From positions 1 to 32,432 of the IMG/VR virus record IMGVR_UViG_3300009081_000029: a stretch of 32,432 nucleotides of DNA, one strand, 5' to 3'. A program made the position numbers and the translations under genes. Within the stretch, counting starts at the first letter, position 1. Each line of letters opens with the position of its first letter. The stretch is from a virus. Shown here piece after piece: positions 15,395 to 22,051 of the stretch. A model generated the notes under the pieces. That model had not been told where the DNA came from. It worked only from the letters and a program-made list of their open reading frames with translations, and ran no database searches.

Positions 15395-16384
15395 ATGAGC
15401 GTTAAAGGAGATATAGTAAAAAAAGAATTAACCCGATTCCCAACCACACCAATACTCACGTTAGCAAAAAAAATATACAAAGACAATCCTAAGGTATTCA
15501 CAAATGTAGCCGATGTCAGGGGTACTCTTAATTACCATACCGGAAAGAGTGGAGTAAAGAATAGAAAAAAGGTCATAGACAGAAGCCATATCCAAATTGT
15601 AACCAATGACACTAACCCATTCAAGTTGCCGGAATCATTCGAGGAGTCATTTGAACCGTACATTATCAGCCAATCTAAGACACTTATAATATCAGACCTA
15701 CATTTCCCCTACCAAAACAATCAGGCTATCACCGCTGCGATTAAATACGGCTTAAAAGAGAAAGTAACCTGCATCCTTATTAACGGTGATTTATTAGACT
15801 TCGCTTCGATTTCACGGCACGAAAAGGATTGGAGACAACGTTCAGTTTATGAAGAATTTGAATCGGTCCGTAATTTCTTAAAGATGTTGCGAGATAAGTT
15901 CCCAAAAGCAAAGATAATTTTTAAAGAAGGAAACCACGACGAGCGGTGGGAAAAGTGGTTGTATGTTAAGGCTCCCGAACTATTTGACGACCCCGAATAT
16001 AAATTAGAAGTCCGGTTAAGATTAGGTGAATTAAAGATTGACATAGTTAAAGACCGCAGACCCGTTAAGATTGGTAAGTTAACCGTATTACATGGACATG
16101 AGATGGCCGGCACTTCGGGAGGGGTGAATCCTGCGCGTAGCACCTTCACTAAGACTTTAGAGAGTGTATTGATAGGACATTTCCATAAGTCGAGTTCCCA
16201 TTCCGAATCCTCAATGTGGGGCGATCTAAAAGTAACTGAAAGTGTCGGTTGTTTATGCGGACTGCACCCGCAGTTCATGCGTGTGAATAAGTGGAATTTC
16301 GGCTTTGCAATAGTTGACCTTAATGTCAAGACGGGGGAGTACCTGGTTGGGAATAAGAAAATAATTAACGGAAAGGTCTACTAA
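15395..16384 (+). CDS. Calcineurin-like metallophosphoesterase with N-terminal HTH-like region
   Basis: The 329-residue protein shows the full set of metallophosphoesterase motifs: SDLH (D101, H103), GDLLD (131-135), GNHDE (179-183), HGHE near 235 and GHFH near 260. Residues 1-60 resemble a helix-turn-helix (LTRFPTTPILTLAKKIYKDN, VRGTLNYHTGKSG) seen in related phage phosphoesterases. Substrate unknown: nucleic acid or nucleotide hydrolysis is likely. As a late-expressed enzyme it could act in DNA processing or counter a host defence. It starts two bases after the spanin gene and overlaps the next (TAATG). Confidence 0.88.
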   Translation: MSVKGDIVKKELTRFPTTPILTLAKKIYKDNPKVFTNVADVRGTLNYHTGKSGVKNRKKVIDRSHIQIVTNDTNPFKLPESFEESFEPYIISQSKTLIISDLHFPYQNNQAITAAIKYGLKEKVTCILINGDLLDFASISRHEKDWRQRSVYEEFESVRNFLKMLRDKFPKAKIIFKEGNHDERWEKWLYVKAPELFDDPEYKLEVRLRLGELKIDIVKDRRPVKIGKLTVLHGHEMAGTSGGVNPARSTFTKTLESVLIGHFHKSSSHSESSMWGDLKVTESVGCLCGLHPQFMRVNKWNFGFAIVDLNVKTGEYLVGNKKIINGKVY

Positions 16385-16674
16385 TGATATTCGAATTCAC
16401 AATTTGGGACACCCACAAGCAACCAATCCAGACAGAGGATGGTGATTTAGTATGGCACAATGTCGAGGATTCTGATGATGATGCCCCCTGGAAGACCTTT
16501 AAGTTTGCTCTGGAATTTAAGCAGGTTAAAGTAGATTACTTTTACGAAACCGTCATATTTCAGCAGGACGTTCCAATCCGTTGCACACGGGTTGTCCTGA
16601 GTGATGGTTCATCCGTTCTTGCTAAATGGCAATACGACACCTTTCGGGATAGATACAACGAGTTGAAGGAGTAG
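16384..16674 (+). CDS. Hypothetical 96-aa protein ending the late operon
   Basis: A protein rich in acidic and aromatic residues (MIFEFTIWDTHKQPIQTEDG, DDDAPWKTFKFALEFKQVKV). Its first residue overlaps the phosphoesterase stop. The predicted beta content and the tight coupling suggest it works with, or modulates, the phosphoesterase, but there is no recognised domain. It is the last rightward gene before the convergent junction near 16690. Confidence 0.6.
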   Translation: MIFEFTIWDTHKQPIQTEDGDLVWHNVEDSDDDAPWKTFKFALEFKQVKVDYFYETVIFQQDVPIRCTRVVLSDGSSVLAKWQYDTFRDRYNELKE

Positions 16675-16680
16675 GGGATA

Positions 16681-16728
16681 ATAGAGGGTAGATACTAGTT
16701 ATTAGTAATTATACACGCCATCCTCTAT
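16681..16728. terminator. Nested dyad at the convergent operon junction
   Basis: ATAGAGG (16681-16687) is matched by CCTCTAT (16722-16728), and within it TACTA (16693-16697) by TAGTA (16703-16707). It lies where the rightward late operon and leftward early operon meet and overlaps the last codons of the leftward gene at 16709. A bidirectional terminator would be expected here. The stem is interrupted and lacks a T-run, so the call is modest. Confidence 0.4.
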
Positions 16729-17026
16729 CCGTTTGAAATTTAATCTGCTCAGAATAATTTTTACGGACAATCTCTATTTGTTTTAAGATTGCATTTCCAA
16801 ATTCTTCAAGCTCATCAATTTCAACATCAAACATTATTGCCTTTTCTTTATCTTTTCCGCAGTTAATCCAGAGTGAAAAAATTGTATCATCAGGCATTTC
16901 TTGTTCATCGTTTGTATAACTTAATAAATCGTCTGTAGTTGAAAAAACAAAAACTTCCGCTTCCTGTTGAAAATCTTTTATTGTTGCATCAATTGAACAA
17001 CTCCTTAAAGGCATTTTTATATTCAT
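16709..17026 (-). CDS. Hypothetical acidic 105-aa protein
   Basis: The last leftward gene encodes MNIKMPLRSCSIDATIKDFQ, then an acidic mixed region (DDLLSYTNDEQEMPDDTIFS). Its C-terminal helix has aromatic and basic residues (ILKQIEIVRKNYSEQIKFQ). It is separated from the rest of the early operon by 151 bases and may have its own promoter, although none is clear. No family recognised. Confidence 0.6.
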   Translation of the reverse strand: MNIKMPLRSCSIDATIKDFQQEAEVFVFSTTDDLLSYTNDEQEMPDDTIFSLWINCGKDKEKAIMFDVEIDELEEFGNAILKQIEIVRKNYSEQIKFQTDRGWRV

Positions 17027-17177
17027 AAAATATAATTTTTGTGTTTTTAAATTAGTATTCTTGTTTGTTAATTTGATACGCTTTGATACGCAAATATCCG
17101 TACTAATATGTCATAAAAGCTACATTAAGGCAAGTTTTGCTCCTTATTGAACAAGTTATAATACATTAGTTAATACA
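17027..17177. other. AT-rich gap with two short direct repeats
   Basis: This 151-base gap separates two leftward genes. TTTGATACGC is repeated in tandem at 17072-17081 and 17082-17091, and TACATTAGT recurs at 17162-17170 and 17174-17182. I see no full -33/-7 pair and no strong hairpin. The tandem 10-mer, one helical turn apart, could bind a regulator of the gene at 16709-17026. Role unknown. Confidence 0.4.
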
Positions 17178-17405
17178 TTAGTCTTGTTTAGGTTCCTCCG
17201 AAAATTCCGGAGGAAGTTTCATCCAATATTCTACATCTTCAACATCGCAGAAGTAATCATCTCCTGATTCATCATCCCAACACTCATGCTCATGATTAAA
17301 GCATAGCATCATTACTTCCCTTTTATAATATACAATAACACTAGGGTTTGAATATTTTACATTAGGCTCTCTTGGCGGCTTTTTTTCACTTGTTTTAATC
17401 CACAT
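17178..17405 (-). CDS. DUF551-like small protein
   Basis: The 75-residue protein opens WIKTSEKKPP and contains NPSVIVYYKREVMML and VEYWMKLPPEF near the end. This layout (W...P near the start, a strand, WMPLP-like end) is that of DUF551 proteins common in phage genomes. The centre is acidic with cysteines (CWDDESGDDYFCDVEDVE). The function of the family is unknown. It follows the 71-aa gene by one base. Confidence 0.6.
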   Translation of the reverse strand: MWIKTSEKKPPREPNVKYSNPSVIVYYKREVMMLCFNHEHECWDDESGDDYFCDVEDVEYWMKLPPEFSEEPKQD

Positions 17406-17406
17406 A

Positions 17407-17622
17407 TTAGTCTTGTTTGTTTAGTTTAAGTAAAAGGTGAGAATACCGATTTGCTAATTCAGAATAAGCAGCATCCTTCAATCCCATCTGCTCCTTTAAA
17501 TCGTTTATCTGCTCTCTTTCCATTTCCAACGCTTGTTGAATCTCATTGTGAAGTAATTGAATCTGATAAGAATCATACTCCTTAAACCTTTCAATTAACC
17601 ATTCTACCGCCGTCTGTTTCAT
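17407..17622 (-). CDS. Hypothetical coiled-coil protein, 71 aa
   Basis: Begins MKQTAVEWLIERFKEYDSYQ and is almost wholly helical with heptad-like spacing (IQQALEMEREQINDLKEQMG). The opening motif TAVEWLIERF is frequent in small phage early proteins of unknown role. It lies four bases after the next upstream gene. No enzymatic motif is present. Confidence 0.6.
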   Translation of the reverse strand: MKQTAVEWLIERFKEYDSYQIQLLHNEIQQALEMEREQINDLKEQMGLKDAAYSELANRYSHLLLKLNKQD

Positions 17623-17626
17623 ATTA

Positions 17627-17905
17627 TTATTTATCTAATTGTTCATACTTACTAACCGCCCCATTCCTTATCTCAATATTGATATTGTGATAGACGTCTG
17701 TAATACCTTGAATGAAGTCTTTTTCATTATCAGTTAACTTACCCTCAAAGTCTTTGATTAAATTGTCTGTGAGCCTTACTAATCCGTTAAAGTCCTGCTT
17801 TAGTTTCATCTTCAACTCCCCCGTTAAGTAGGTAGAGTGTTCGGATAGATTCTTCATTATGGCTATGAAGATTAGCCTCTCTGCTTGTAGTTGTGTTTGG
17901 TTCAT
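17627..17905 (-). CDS. Hypothetical helical protein, 92 aa
   Basis: The protein (MNQTQLQAERLIFIAIMKNL, LKQDFNGLVRLTDNLIKDFE) is predicted helical and has no membrane or metal motif. It begins two bases after the primase-helicase stop, so it is made with the replication proteins. A small replication accessory role is possible but not shown by sequence. Confidence 0.6.
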   Translation of the reverse strand: MNQTQLQAERLIFIAIMKNLSEHSTYLTGELKMKLKQDFNGLVRLTDNLIKDFEGKLTDNEKDFIQGITDVYHNINIEIRNGAVSKYEQLDK

Positions 17906-17907
17906 AA

Positions 17908-19728
17908 TTAAAATGGTTTATCGTTTAGAAAATCATTGTTTTGCTCTAACCCCTGTCCGTAACTCTTTCTGATTGCCTGGTCGAGATAGTCGATGCCGCC
18001 AAATAAAAACCGTCTGCTCGCTCGTTCTAATCTGAACTCCAGGGTCCCGGTCTTGCCGACAATCTTCTGCCTCCTTATTTTTTTGCTTGAATGGGTGCAG
18101 GTTGGGTTCTCAGGGTCTTCACCTCTGTATGGACGGTGGTAAATTATAATATTGTCCATCTTATTATTCCACATCGCTCCCCCAGCTAAATCAAATACGT
18201 CTGGCTCCGGATAATTTAACGCATCCTTTGGCTTGTGCATAGCCTTCGGGTGAGCAACTATTATAAAGCACTGGTCATTGATTAGTGCGAACTTTTTAAA
18301 GTCACTTAGGACCACATCGAGATACTTGTCATCCCGACCTCCGGTTGACTTGTAATCGTTAACCATTTGATTGAATGGGTCAATCACGCAGAAAGTAACT
18401 TTTTCCTTTATGATTAATTCCAAAAACCGCTCCTTAATGTAATCCGGTGTCGGGCTTAAGTCTTTTGGATAAACGAAAAAGAAACTTTTACTAATCCAAT
18501 CATACACCGCTTCAAAGGTTTTTAAGTCATGCCTAGATAACATATCAGGGGTCTGCGCACCACCTAAGTACATTTCAGTCAGGTCAAAGTAAAATTCATG
18601 CGCAGGGGCATCTTCGGGAGCGAACAAGGCCACCTTGTTACCATTGATGACTTGAATCAATAACAGATACTTTAGGTAGGTGGATTTCCCATAGTTACCA
18701 ATTCCGGACAATAATGTAATCTCCCCCTTTTTATATTTGAAATAATAATCCAGGTCATCTATTCCGGTACTCATTGCACCCTGGTACCCGTTCAAATAAA
18801 TATCAAGTGCCTCAGCTTTTACATCTTCACCAAAAATCACATCTTTAGGCCGGACTTCAAGGTCATAAATTGACGGGTCGAATTCAACCTCTTTTTTATC
18901 TATTTTATTTACGAGGGTTTCTCTACTGAACTCAGCCGTCCCAAAACCCACAGAATTGGCTTTATACGCGCTTTTAATCGTTCGAGTGGTTTCACCCTTA
19001 CTGAAGTCGGTAACCCCGCTTAAAAACGACCCTGTGAAGTATTGCTCACATTCATATTCATTAATCCCAAACCTGCAACACGCTGAAGCTAATTTGTAGA
19101 GAAATAAGTTTCGCTCTCCGGTTCTAAAAGCATCGCCTTTATTCGATAGCCATTTTAGGATATTGTTAAAAGTTTCGCTCTGCGATGCGACTACCGATGT
19201 GACTTCTTTTGGCTCGATCAAATCCGCATAGGTATCGCAACTTTCATTGATTATAATCTCAGGGTCATAACTTTCGTAACAAACCCGGCTCGGATTGATT
19301 CCAGACCTGTCGGCTTCCGGAAAGTGCTTTTTCAACGCTTCGAAATGCTGACGGTGCTTTTTTCCGTCTTTCACTTTAACCAACGCCTTGACGCCTTTTC
19401 CGCTCGGACTAGTCCAAATGGCTTTAAAAAAAGTGTATTGGCAGAGGTCTGACTTGAACGATGACACATCTTCGAGGTCATCAAAGTCCAAAACAATGAA
19501 TGCGCTATGTTCAATTAAATCTGAGTCTTGCCTGTTAGCTGCGAACTTGCCGGAGAAACAAACAGAGGGTAAATTCTTTTTCAGTTCGTTGGCCCGTTCT
19601 TTGTCAAGTGCCTGCCTAATCGCTTCAACTTTTACTTTCGACCTACCTTCTTTGATTCGGAGTAGGGCCTTGTCCACCGAAATGTAATTCGGTTCTTTGC
19701 TGAATATGTTTGAGTATATCGTTACCAT
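17908..19728 (-). CDS. BT4734-like primase fused to DnaB-type helicase
   Basis: The 606-residue protein combines priming and unwinding for phage DNA replication. Residues ~50-165 match the BT4734-like/archaeo-eukaryotic primase region (FIVLDFDD at 77-84, SPSGKGVKALVKV at 108-120). Residues ~185-260 resemble a primase C-terminal linker domain. The C-terminal half is a RecA-like helicase with Walker A SGIGNYGKST (341-350) and Walker B CVIDPFNQ, followed by IIVAHPKAMHKPKDA, which fits motif H3. It starts seven bases inside the preceding small gene. Domain calls firm; exact activities inferred from the families. Confidence 0.85.
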   Translation of the reverse strand: MVTIYSNIFSKEPNYISVDKALLRIKEGRSKVKVEAIRQALDKERANELKKNLPSVCFSGKFAANRQDSDLIEHSAFIVLDFDDLEDVSSFKSDLCQYTFFKAIWTSPSGKGVKALVKVKDGKKHRQHFEALKKHFPEADRSGINPSRVCYESYDPEIIINESCDTYADLIEPKEVTSVVASQSETFNNILKWLSNKGDAFRTGERNLFLYKLASACCRFGINEYECEQYFTGSFLSGVTDFSKGETTRTIKSAYKANSVGFGTAEFSRETLVNKIDKKEVEFDPSIYDLEVRPKDVIFGEDVKAEALDIYLNGYQGAMSTGIDDLDYYFKYKKGEITLLSGIGNYGKSTYLKYLLLIQVINGNKVALFAPEDAPAHEFYFDLTEMYLGGAQTPDMLSRHDLKTFEAVYDWISKSFFFVYPKDLSPTPDYIKERFLELIIKEKVTFCVIDPFNQMVNDYKSTGGRDDKYLDVVLSDFKKFALINDQCFIIVAHPKAMHKPKDALNYPEPDVFDLAGGAMWNNKMDNIIIYHRPYRGEDPENPTCTHSSKKIRRQKIVGKTGTLEFRLERASRRFLFGGIDYLDQAIRKSYGQGLEQNNDFLNDKPF

Positions 19729-20012
19729 TTGTCTCTTTCTGTTGGAACGTAAGAGGAACTAATTGCGTTTAAGTCTTTAACTATCTGAGCGAACCCGTTT
19801 TCTTTTTTAAAAGACCTTAAGCCTGTCAGGTATTTGTCCATTAGGAATGTCAACGACTGTAAACTTACATCAGGCATAATCCTTAGTAGGGTCTTGGCCA
19901 TGTAATCAATCGTTTCATCTGAGTATGGATAAACCACTAAAAGATTTAGTTTAAATAATTCTCCCCCGATCAGGTCAGAGGTTGTTGAATTTTGATTTTT
20001 TTGTAATTCCAT
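19722..20012 (-). CDS. Small protein between initiator and helicase, possible helicase loader
   Basis: The 96-residue protein has helices (SDETIDYMAKTLLRIMPDVS, LQSLTFLMDKYLTGLRSF) and no ATPase motif. It overlaps the initiator gene by 38 bases and the helicase gene by seven, so the three are translationally linked. The gene order initiator - small protein - helicase parallels lambda O-P with its host helicase, which suggests a helicase loader or adaptor. That is inference from order only. Confidence 0.6.
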   Translation of the reverse strand: MELQKNQNSTTSDLIGGELFKLNLLVVYPYSDETIDYMAKTLLRIMPDVSLQSLTFLMDKYLTGLRSFKKENGFAQIVKDLNAISSSYVPTERDKW

Positions 20013-20745
20013 TATTTGTCTTGTTTTTAATTTGTTCCATTATTTCATTGAACTTACCATCTAGGACTTGCAGTTCTTTGTCCTTAAACCAATCAGGCAG
20101 GTTTAAACAGAAGTATTTGAAGGCTCCCACCAAATCCTGTTCGCTTGCATTAGGAAAGACCTTTTGCAATTTCTCGAGGATTGACTTTATTTTTTTTCCT
20201 TGCACCCCTCCGAAGCTCCATCCTACATGAAACTCTTTCAGCCAAAAATCAACTGCAAGTTGATATGTGTTATCTTTACTTGGTATATTAGTACTTAGTT
20301 TATTAGTACTTGGTATATTAGTACTTAGTAGTGTACGGTTTACCGTAGACGGTTCAACCGTTAACGGTCCCACCGTTGACGGCTCCACCGTTGACGGTTT
20401 TTCAGTAAGCGGTGGAACATTATTCCGTGGAACATTATTTTGGTTTGAAGGCTCTCCATTGAATGGTTTATCGTAAACAATATGCTCGTAAATGATTTTA
20501 CCACTTTGTCGTTTCTCAACACTAATAATGTACCCACACTCTGTAAGTTCTTTGAAAATATTATTTAACTTGTCCCTGCCTATTTTTAGCTGACTATGTA
20601 AAGTCGTTTTGTAAATAACCCAGTCAGCGGGAAGGCTTAAAAAATATGCTAATAAACCAATCGCCTCAATACTTAAATCCGCTTTGAATATGTCATTCGG
20701 TAAGACGGTATAGTTTGATGCGTGTTTTGATTTATAAATTGCCAT
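19975..20745 (-). CDS. Replication initiator with winged-helix N-domain and repeat-built linker
   Basis: The 256-residue protein has an N-terminal winged helix (SIEAIGLLAYFLSLPADWVI, IGRDKLNNIFKELTECGYI). A linker of pentapeptide repeats follows at residues ~100-160 (PSTVEPSTVGPLTVEPSTV, STNIPSTNKLSTNIP). A C-terminal helical domain completes it (LAVDFWLKEFHVGW, VFPNASEQDLVGAFKYFCL). This plan of DNA-binding domain, repetitive linker and C-terminal partner domain is that of phage replisome organisers such as lambda O. The linker-coding DNA is a run of 15-bp repeats that looks like the origin. It is preceded by its own promoter and RNA leader. Confidence 0.82.
   Translation of the reverse strand: MAIYKSKHASNYTVLPNDIFKADLSIEAIGLLAYFLSLPADWVIYKTTLHSQLKIGRDKLNNIFKELTECGYIISVEKRQSGKIIYEHIVYDKPFNGEPSNQNNVPRNNVPPLTEKPSTVEPSTVGPLTVEPSTVNRTLLSTNIPSTNKLSTNIPSKDNTYQLAVDFWLKEFHVGWSFGGVQGKKIKSILEKLQKVFPNASEQDLVGAFKYFCLNLPDWFKDKELQVLDGKFNEIMEQIKNKTNNGITKKSKFNNL
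20266..20440. repeat. Putative replication origin: three families of 15-bp repeats
   Basis: Inside the initiator gene an unbroken 15-bp periodicity runs for about 175 bp. AT-rich units TGGTATATTAGTACT or TAGTTTATTAGTACT occupy 20281-20325, with a degenerate unit before them. Palindrome-like units of type ACCGTTGACGG plus four bases occupy 20342-20401 (four copies). GTGGAACATTATT recurs at 20412 and 20427. Dyad iterons next to an AT-rich block match lambda-type origins (iterons plus unwinding element) placed in the initiator gene. Repeats are seen; origin function is inferred. Confidence 0.7.
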
Positions 20746-20755
20746 ATTTTTAAAT

Positions 20756-20842
20756 AAAAAAAGCCCGCTCTATACTTTTCTCAGTCAGATTGAGAATTTC
20801 TAAAAACGGGCAATAAAATCTTGAATCCCGTATCTGACACGG
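20756..20842 (-). promoter_or_regulatory. Leader RNA with complementary-loop hairpins and terminator (attenuator)
   Basis: Read leftward from the promoter at 20849-20880. Hairpin I has stem CCGT/ACGG (20842-20828) and loop GTCAGAT (20838-20832). Hairpin II has apical stem TTCTCA/TGAGAA (20796-20778) and loop ATCTGAC (20790-20784), the exact reverse complement of loop I. Its base GCCCG/CGGGC (20811-20807, 20767-20763), extended by U-A/U-G pairs, is followed by seven T, ending 10 bases before the initiator ATG. ACGGG at 20831-20827 can alternatively pair with CCCGT at 20810-20806, breaking both stems. This has the parts of a regulated attenuator; what it senses is unknown. Confidence 0.6.
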
Positions 20843-20848
20843 TTAATG

Positions 20849-20899
20849 CAAATTTACTCTCTTTGTAAAGTCTATGCAAACACTATGCATACACTTTAC
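20849..20899 (-). promoter_or_regulatory. Leftward promoter within a 35-bp operator dyad
   Basis: Leftward TTTG (complement of 20877-20880), a 20-base spacer and TAAATTTG (complement of 20849-20856) form an exact Bacteroidota promoter, with the start point expected near 20844-20846. The -33 element lies in a dyad at 20865-20899: arms GTAAAGTCTATGCA and TGCATACACTTTAC match at 13 of 14 positions around a 7-base centre. A dimeric repressor bound here would block the promoter. TTTGCATA at the -33 is shared with the promoter at 26134-26165. Confidence 0.72.
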
Positions 20900-20905
20900 T
20901 AACAA

Positions 20906-20925
20906 TGTGAATAGAGATGTTCACA
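20906..20925. promoter_or_regulatory. Second dyad upstream of the replication promoter
   Basis: TGTGAA (20906-20911) and TTCACA (20920-20925) are perfect inverted copies eight bases apart. They lie just downstream of the gene at 20936 and upstream of the 35-bp dyad, at about -60 to -80 of the leftward promoter. This could be a site for an activator or second repressor. On the transcript it has no T-run in the leftward direction, so it is unlikely to be a terminator there. Confidence 0.45.
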
Positions 20926-20935
20926 CTTTTTGGGG

Positions 20936-21172
20936 TTAAACTGATAGTTTTTTGATAAGGGATTTTAGTTCTGATTCACTCGCTTTGCCTCTGCCGATAT
21001 AGACGTGCATCTTATGTTCAATGTCTACCGCCCACAACGTGTAGTTTCCATTCTCTACGCTAATATGACAGCCGTTAATGAATGACTTAATGTTTAACTG
21101 CATCCAATAACCGGAGCGGTCTGATAGCCATTTGCGTTTAAATCCGAGTTGTTTTAATTCTGTTTCGCTCAT
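20936..21172 (-). CDS. Hypothetical 78-aa protein
   Basis: The protein (MSETELKQLGFKRKWLSDRS, GYWMQLNIKSFINGCHISVE) appears to be a compact alpha/beta domain with a C-terminal helix (ASESELKSLIKKLS). It overlaps the start of its partner upstream by four bases (ATGA). It is the last gene before the regulated gap at 20746-20935. Family not recognised. Confidence 0.6.
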   Translation of the reverse strand: MSETELKQLGFKRKWLSDRSGYWMQLNIKSFINGCHISVENGNYTLWAVDIEHKMHVYIGRGKASESELKSLIKKLSV

Positions 21173-21363
21173 AATTCCTCCCTTTGGTTTTTAATCTCGT
21201 TGTAAAGGTCCTGGATTGTCTTGCGCTCATCCTGCCTGTAAGTAATCCACTCTCCACCGTATTTAATGGTTAAAAGAAAATGTCTAATTGCGTGATAATT
21301 GTAGGCGATTAGAATGATACAGAGTAGGAAGGGGCTGCCTAATAATCTTATAAGTATTTTCAT
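21169..21363 (-). CDS. Small membrane protein, 64 aa
   Basis: The preferred start is the ATG at 21363 (MKILIRLLGSPFLLCIILIA); a GTG at 21387 would add eight residues but runs through a hairpin. One membrane helix covers residues ~3-22. A cytoplasmic or periplasmic part follows (YGGEWITYRQDERKTIQDLY). It overlaps the next gene by four bases. Function unknown; small membrane proteins are frequent in this operon. Confidence 0.6.
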   Translation of the reverse strand: MKILIRLLGSPFLLCIILIAYNYHAIRHFLLTIKYGGEWITYRQDERKTIQDLYNEIKNQREEL

Positions 21364-21379
21364 AATGTGGGTTTTAAAT

Positions 21380-21402
21380 CCCCCCACTAGATTAGCAGGG
21401 GG
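21380..21402 (-). terminator. Weak hairpin between two early genes
   Basis: CCCCC (21381-21385) pairs with GGGGG (21398-21402), and within the loop CTA pairs with TAG. On the leftward transcript the stem is followed by ATTTAAAA rather than a solid U-run, so it is at best a partial terminator or an mRNA-processing or stabilising structure. It stands in one of the few gaps of the early operon. Confidence 0.4.
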
Positions 21403-21410
21403 AGTTGTTA

Positions 21411-21626
21411 CTACTTTCTTTTTTTGCCTAATGTGTACTTACCATCCGCACACACTACGTTCAATCCTTCACGTCTGAATACACTCATCTGTGCGCTCAG
21501 GCAATTAGAGTTGTTGAACTTCACGGTGTTCTGTGATACTTTTTTTCCGGCTAATAATAAGCTGCGGAGTTTTTCTGCTTTGCTTTTTGTTTTCATGGTT
21601 TGTTTTTTTATTGGTTTTGATTTCAT
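21411..21626 (-). CDS. Small helix-turn-helix protein (HTH_39-like)
   Basis: The 71-residue basic protein contains KAEKLRSLLLAGKKVSQNTV, then CLSAQMSVFRREGLNVVC and a short wing. This is the plan of small winged helix-turn-helix domains (HTH_39-like) found in phage early regions. The ATG at 21626 overlaps the previous stop (TAATG). An ATG at 21596, preceded by AAAACAAACC as at several other starts here, would give 61 residues without losing the domain. Probably a DNA-binding regulator. Confidence 0.6.
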   Translation of the reverse strand: MKSKPIKKQTMKTKSKAEKLRSLLLAGKKVSQNTVKFNNSNCLSAQMSVFRREGLNVVCADGKYTLGKKRK

Positions 21627-22051
21627 TAATCTTCGTCCTCATCTTCAAAGTCGGATACTTCCGGCTTATTATCCCAATTTGCTATTTCACCACTTTCATC
21701 AATATTCAAGATTATGTAGTCACCGAAAGAACCTCTTTCCACATCTAAAATATCCGGCACATAACCTTCCTTAGTCAGTAAAATATTTCCTTCTGAGTCA
21801 GCCAAATGATAAATCCCATCGTCACAGATTTTATAATGTACATTGGCAACTACTCCTTTTGTCCAATTAGTAATTACACCACTTTCAATGTCAATTACCG
21901 GCTTCCATCTTTCGCCATCTCTACAAGGTATTAAATCCCCTTGCTCATCCTCTATACCGTTTACCGTTGCATCCTCCCAATAACGAACACCTGCATCTAC
22001 TAATAGCGTCGTAAGATCCACTTCTTTTTTTGTTTTGATTTTTACTTTCAT
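21626..22051 (-). CDS. Hypothetical acidic 141-aa protein
   Basis: The protein has a basic start (MKVKIKTKKEVDL) and a beta-rich body with WKPVIDIESGVITNWTKG and the segment EGYVPDILDVERGSFGDYII. The very acidic tail is SDFEDEDED. The GDYIILNID...GEIANW pattern recurs in unnamed phage proteins in my memory, without a known function. A DNA-mimicking acidic tail is conceivable but unproven. It overlaps both neighbours by one to four bases. Confidence 0.6.
   Translation of the reverse strand: MKVKIKTKKEVDLTTLLVDAGVRYWEDATVNGIEDEQGDLIPCRDGERWKPVIDIESGVITNWTKGVVANVHYKICDDGIYHLADSEGNILLTKEGYVPDILDVERGSFGDYIILNIDESGEIANWDNKPEVSDFEDEDED

Noticed and set aside
15847-16329. 160-codon open frame opposite the phosphoesterase gene
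   Set aside because: The forward frame has all metallophosphoesterase motifs; the opposite frame is a shadow with unnatural composition and no coupling to neighbours.
20342-20401. Repeats considered as a CRISPR array
   Set aside because: The units are 15 bp without unique spacers and remain in frame inside the initiator gene; no cas genes are present.
20267-20476. Rightward frame over the 15-bp repeats giving a GTVDGSTVDG-type repetitive protein
   Set aside because: It is the mirror of the initiator linker; it arises from the repeats and has no start context or promoter.
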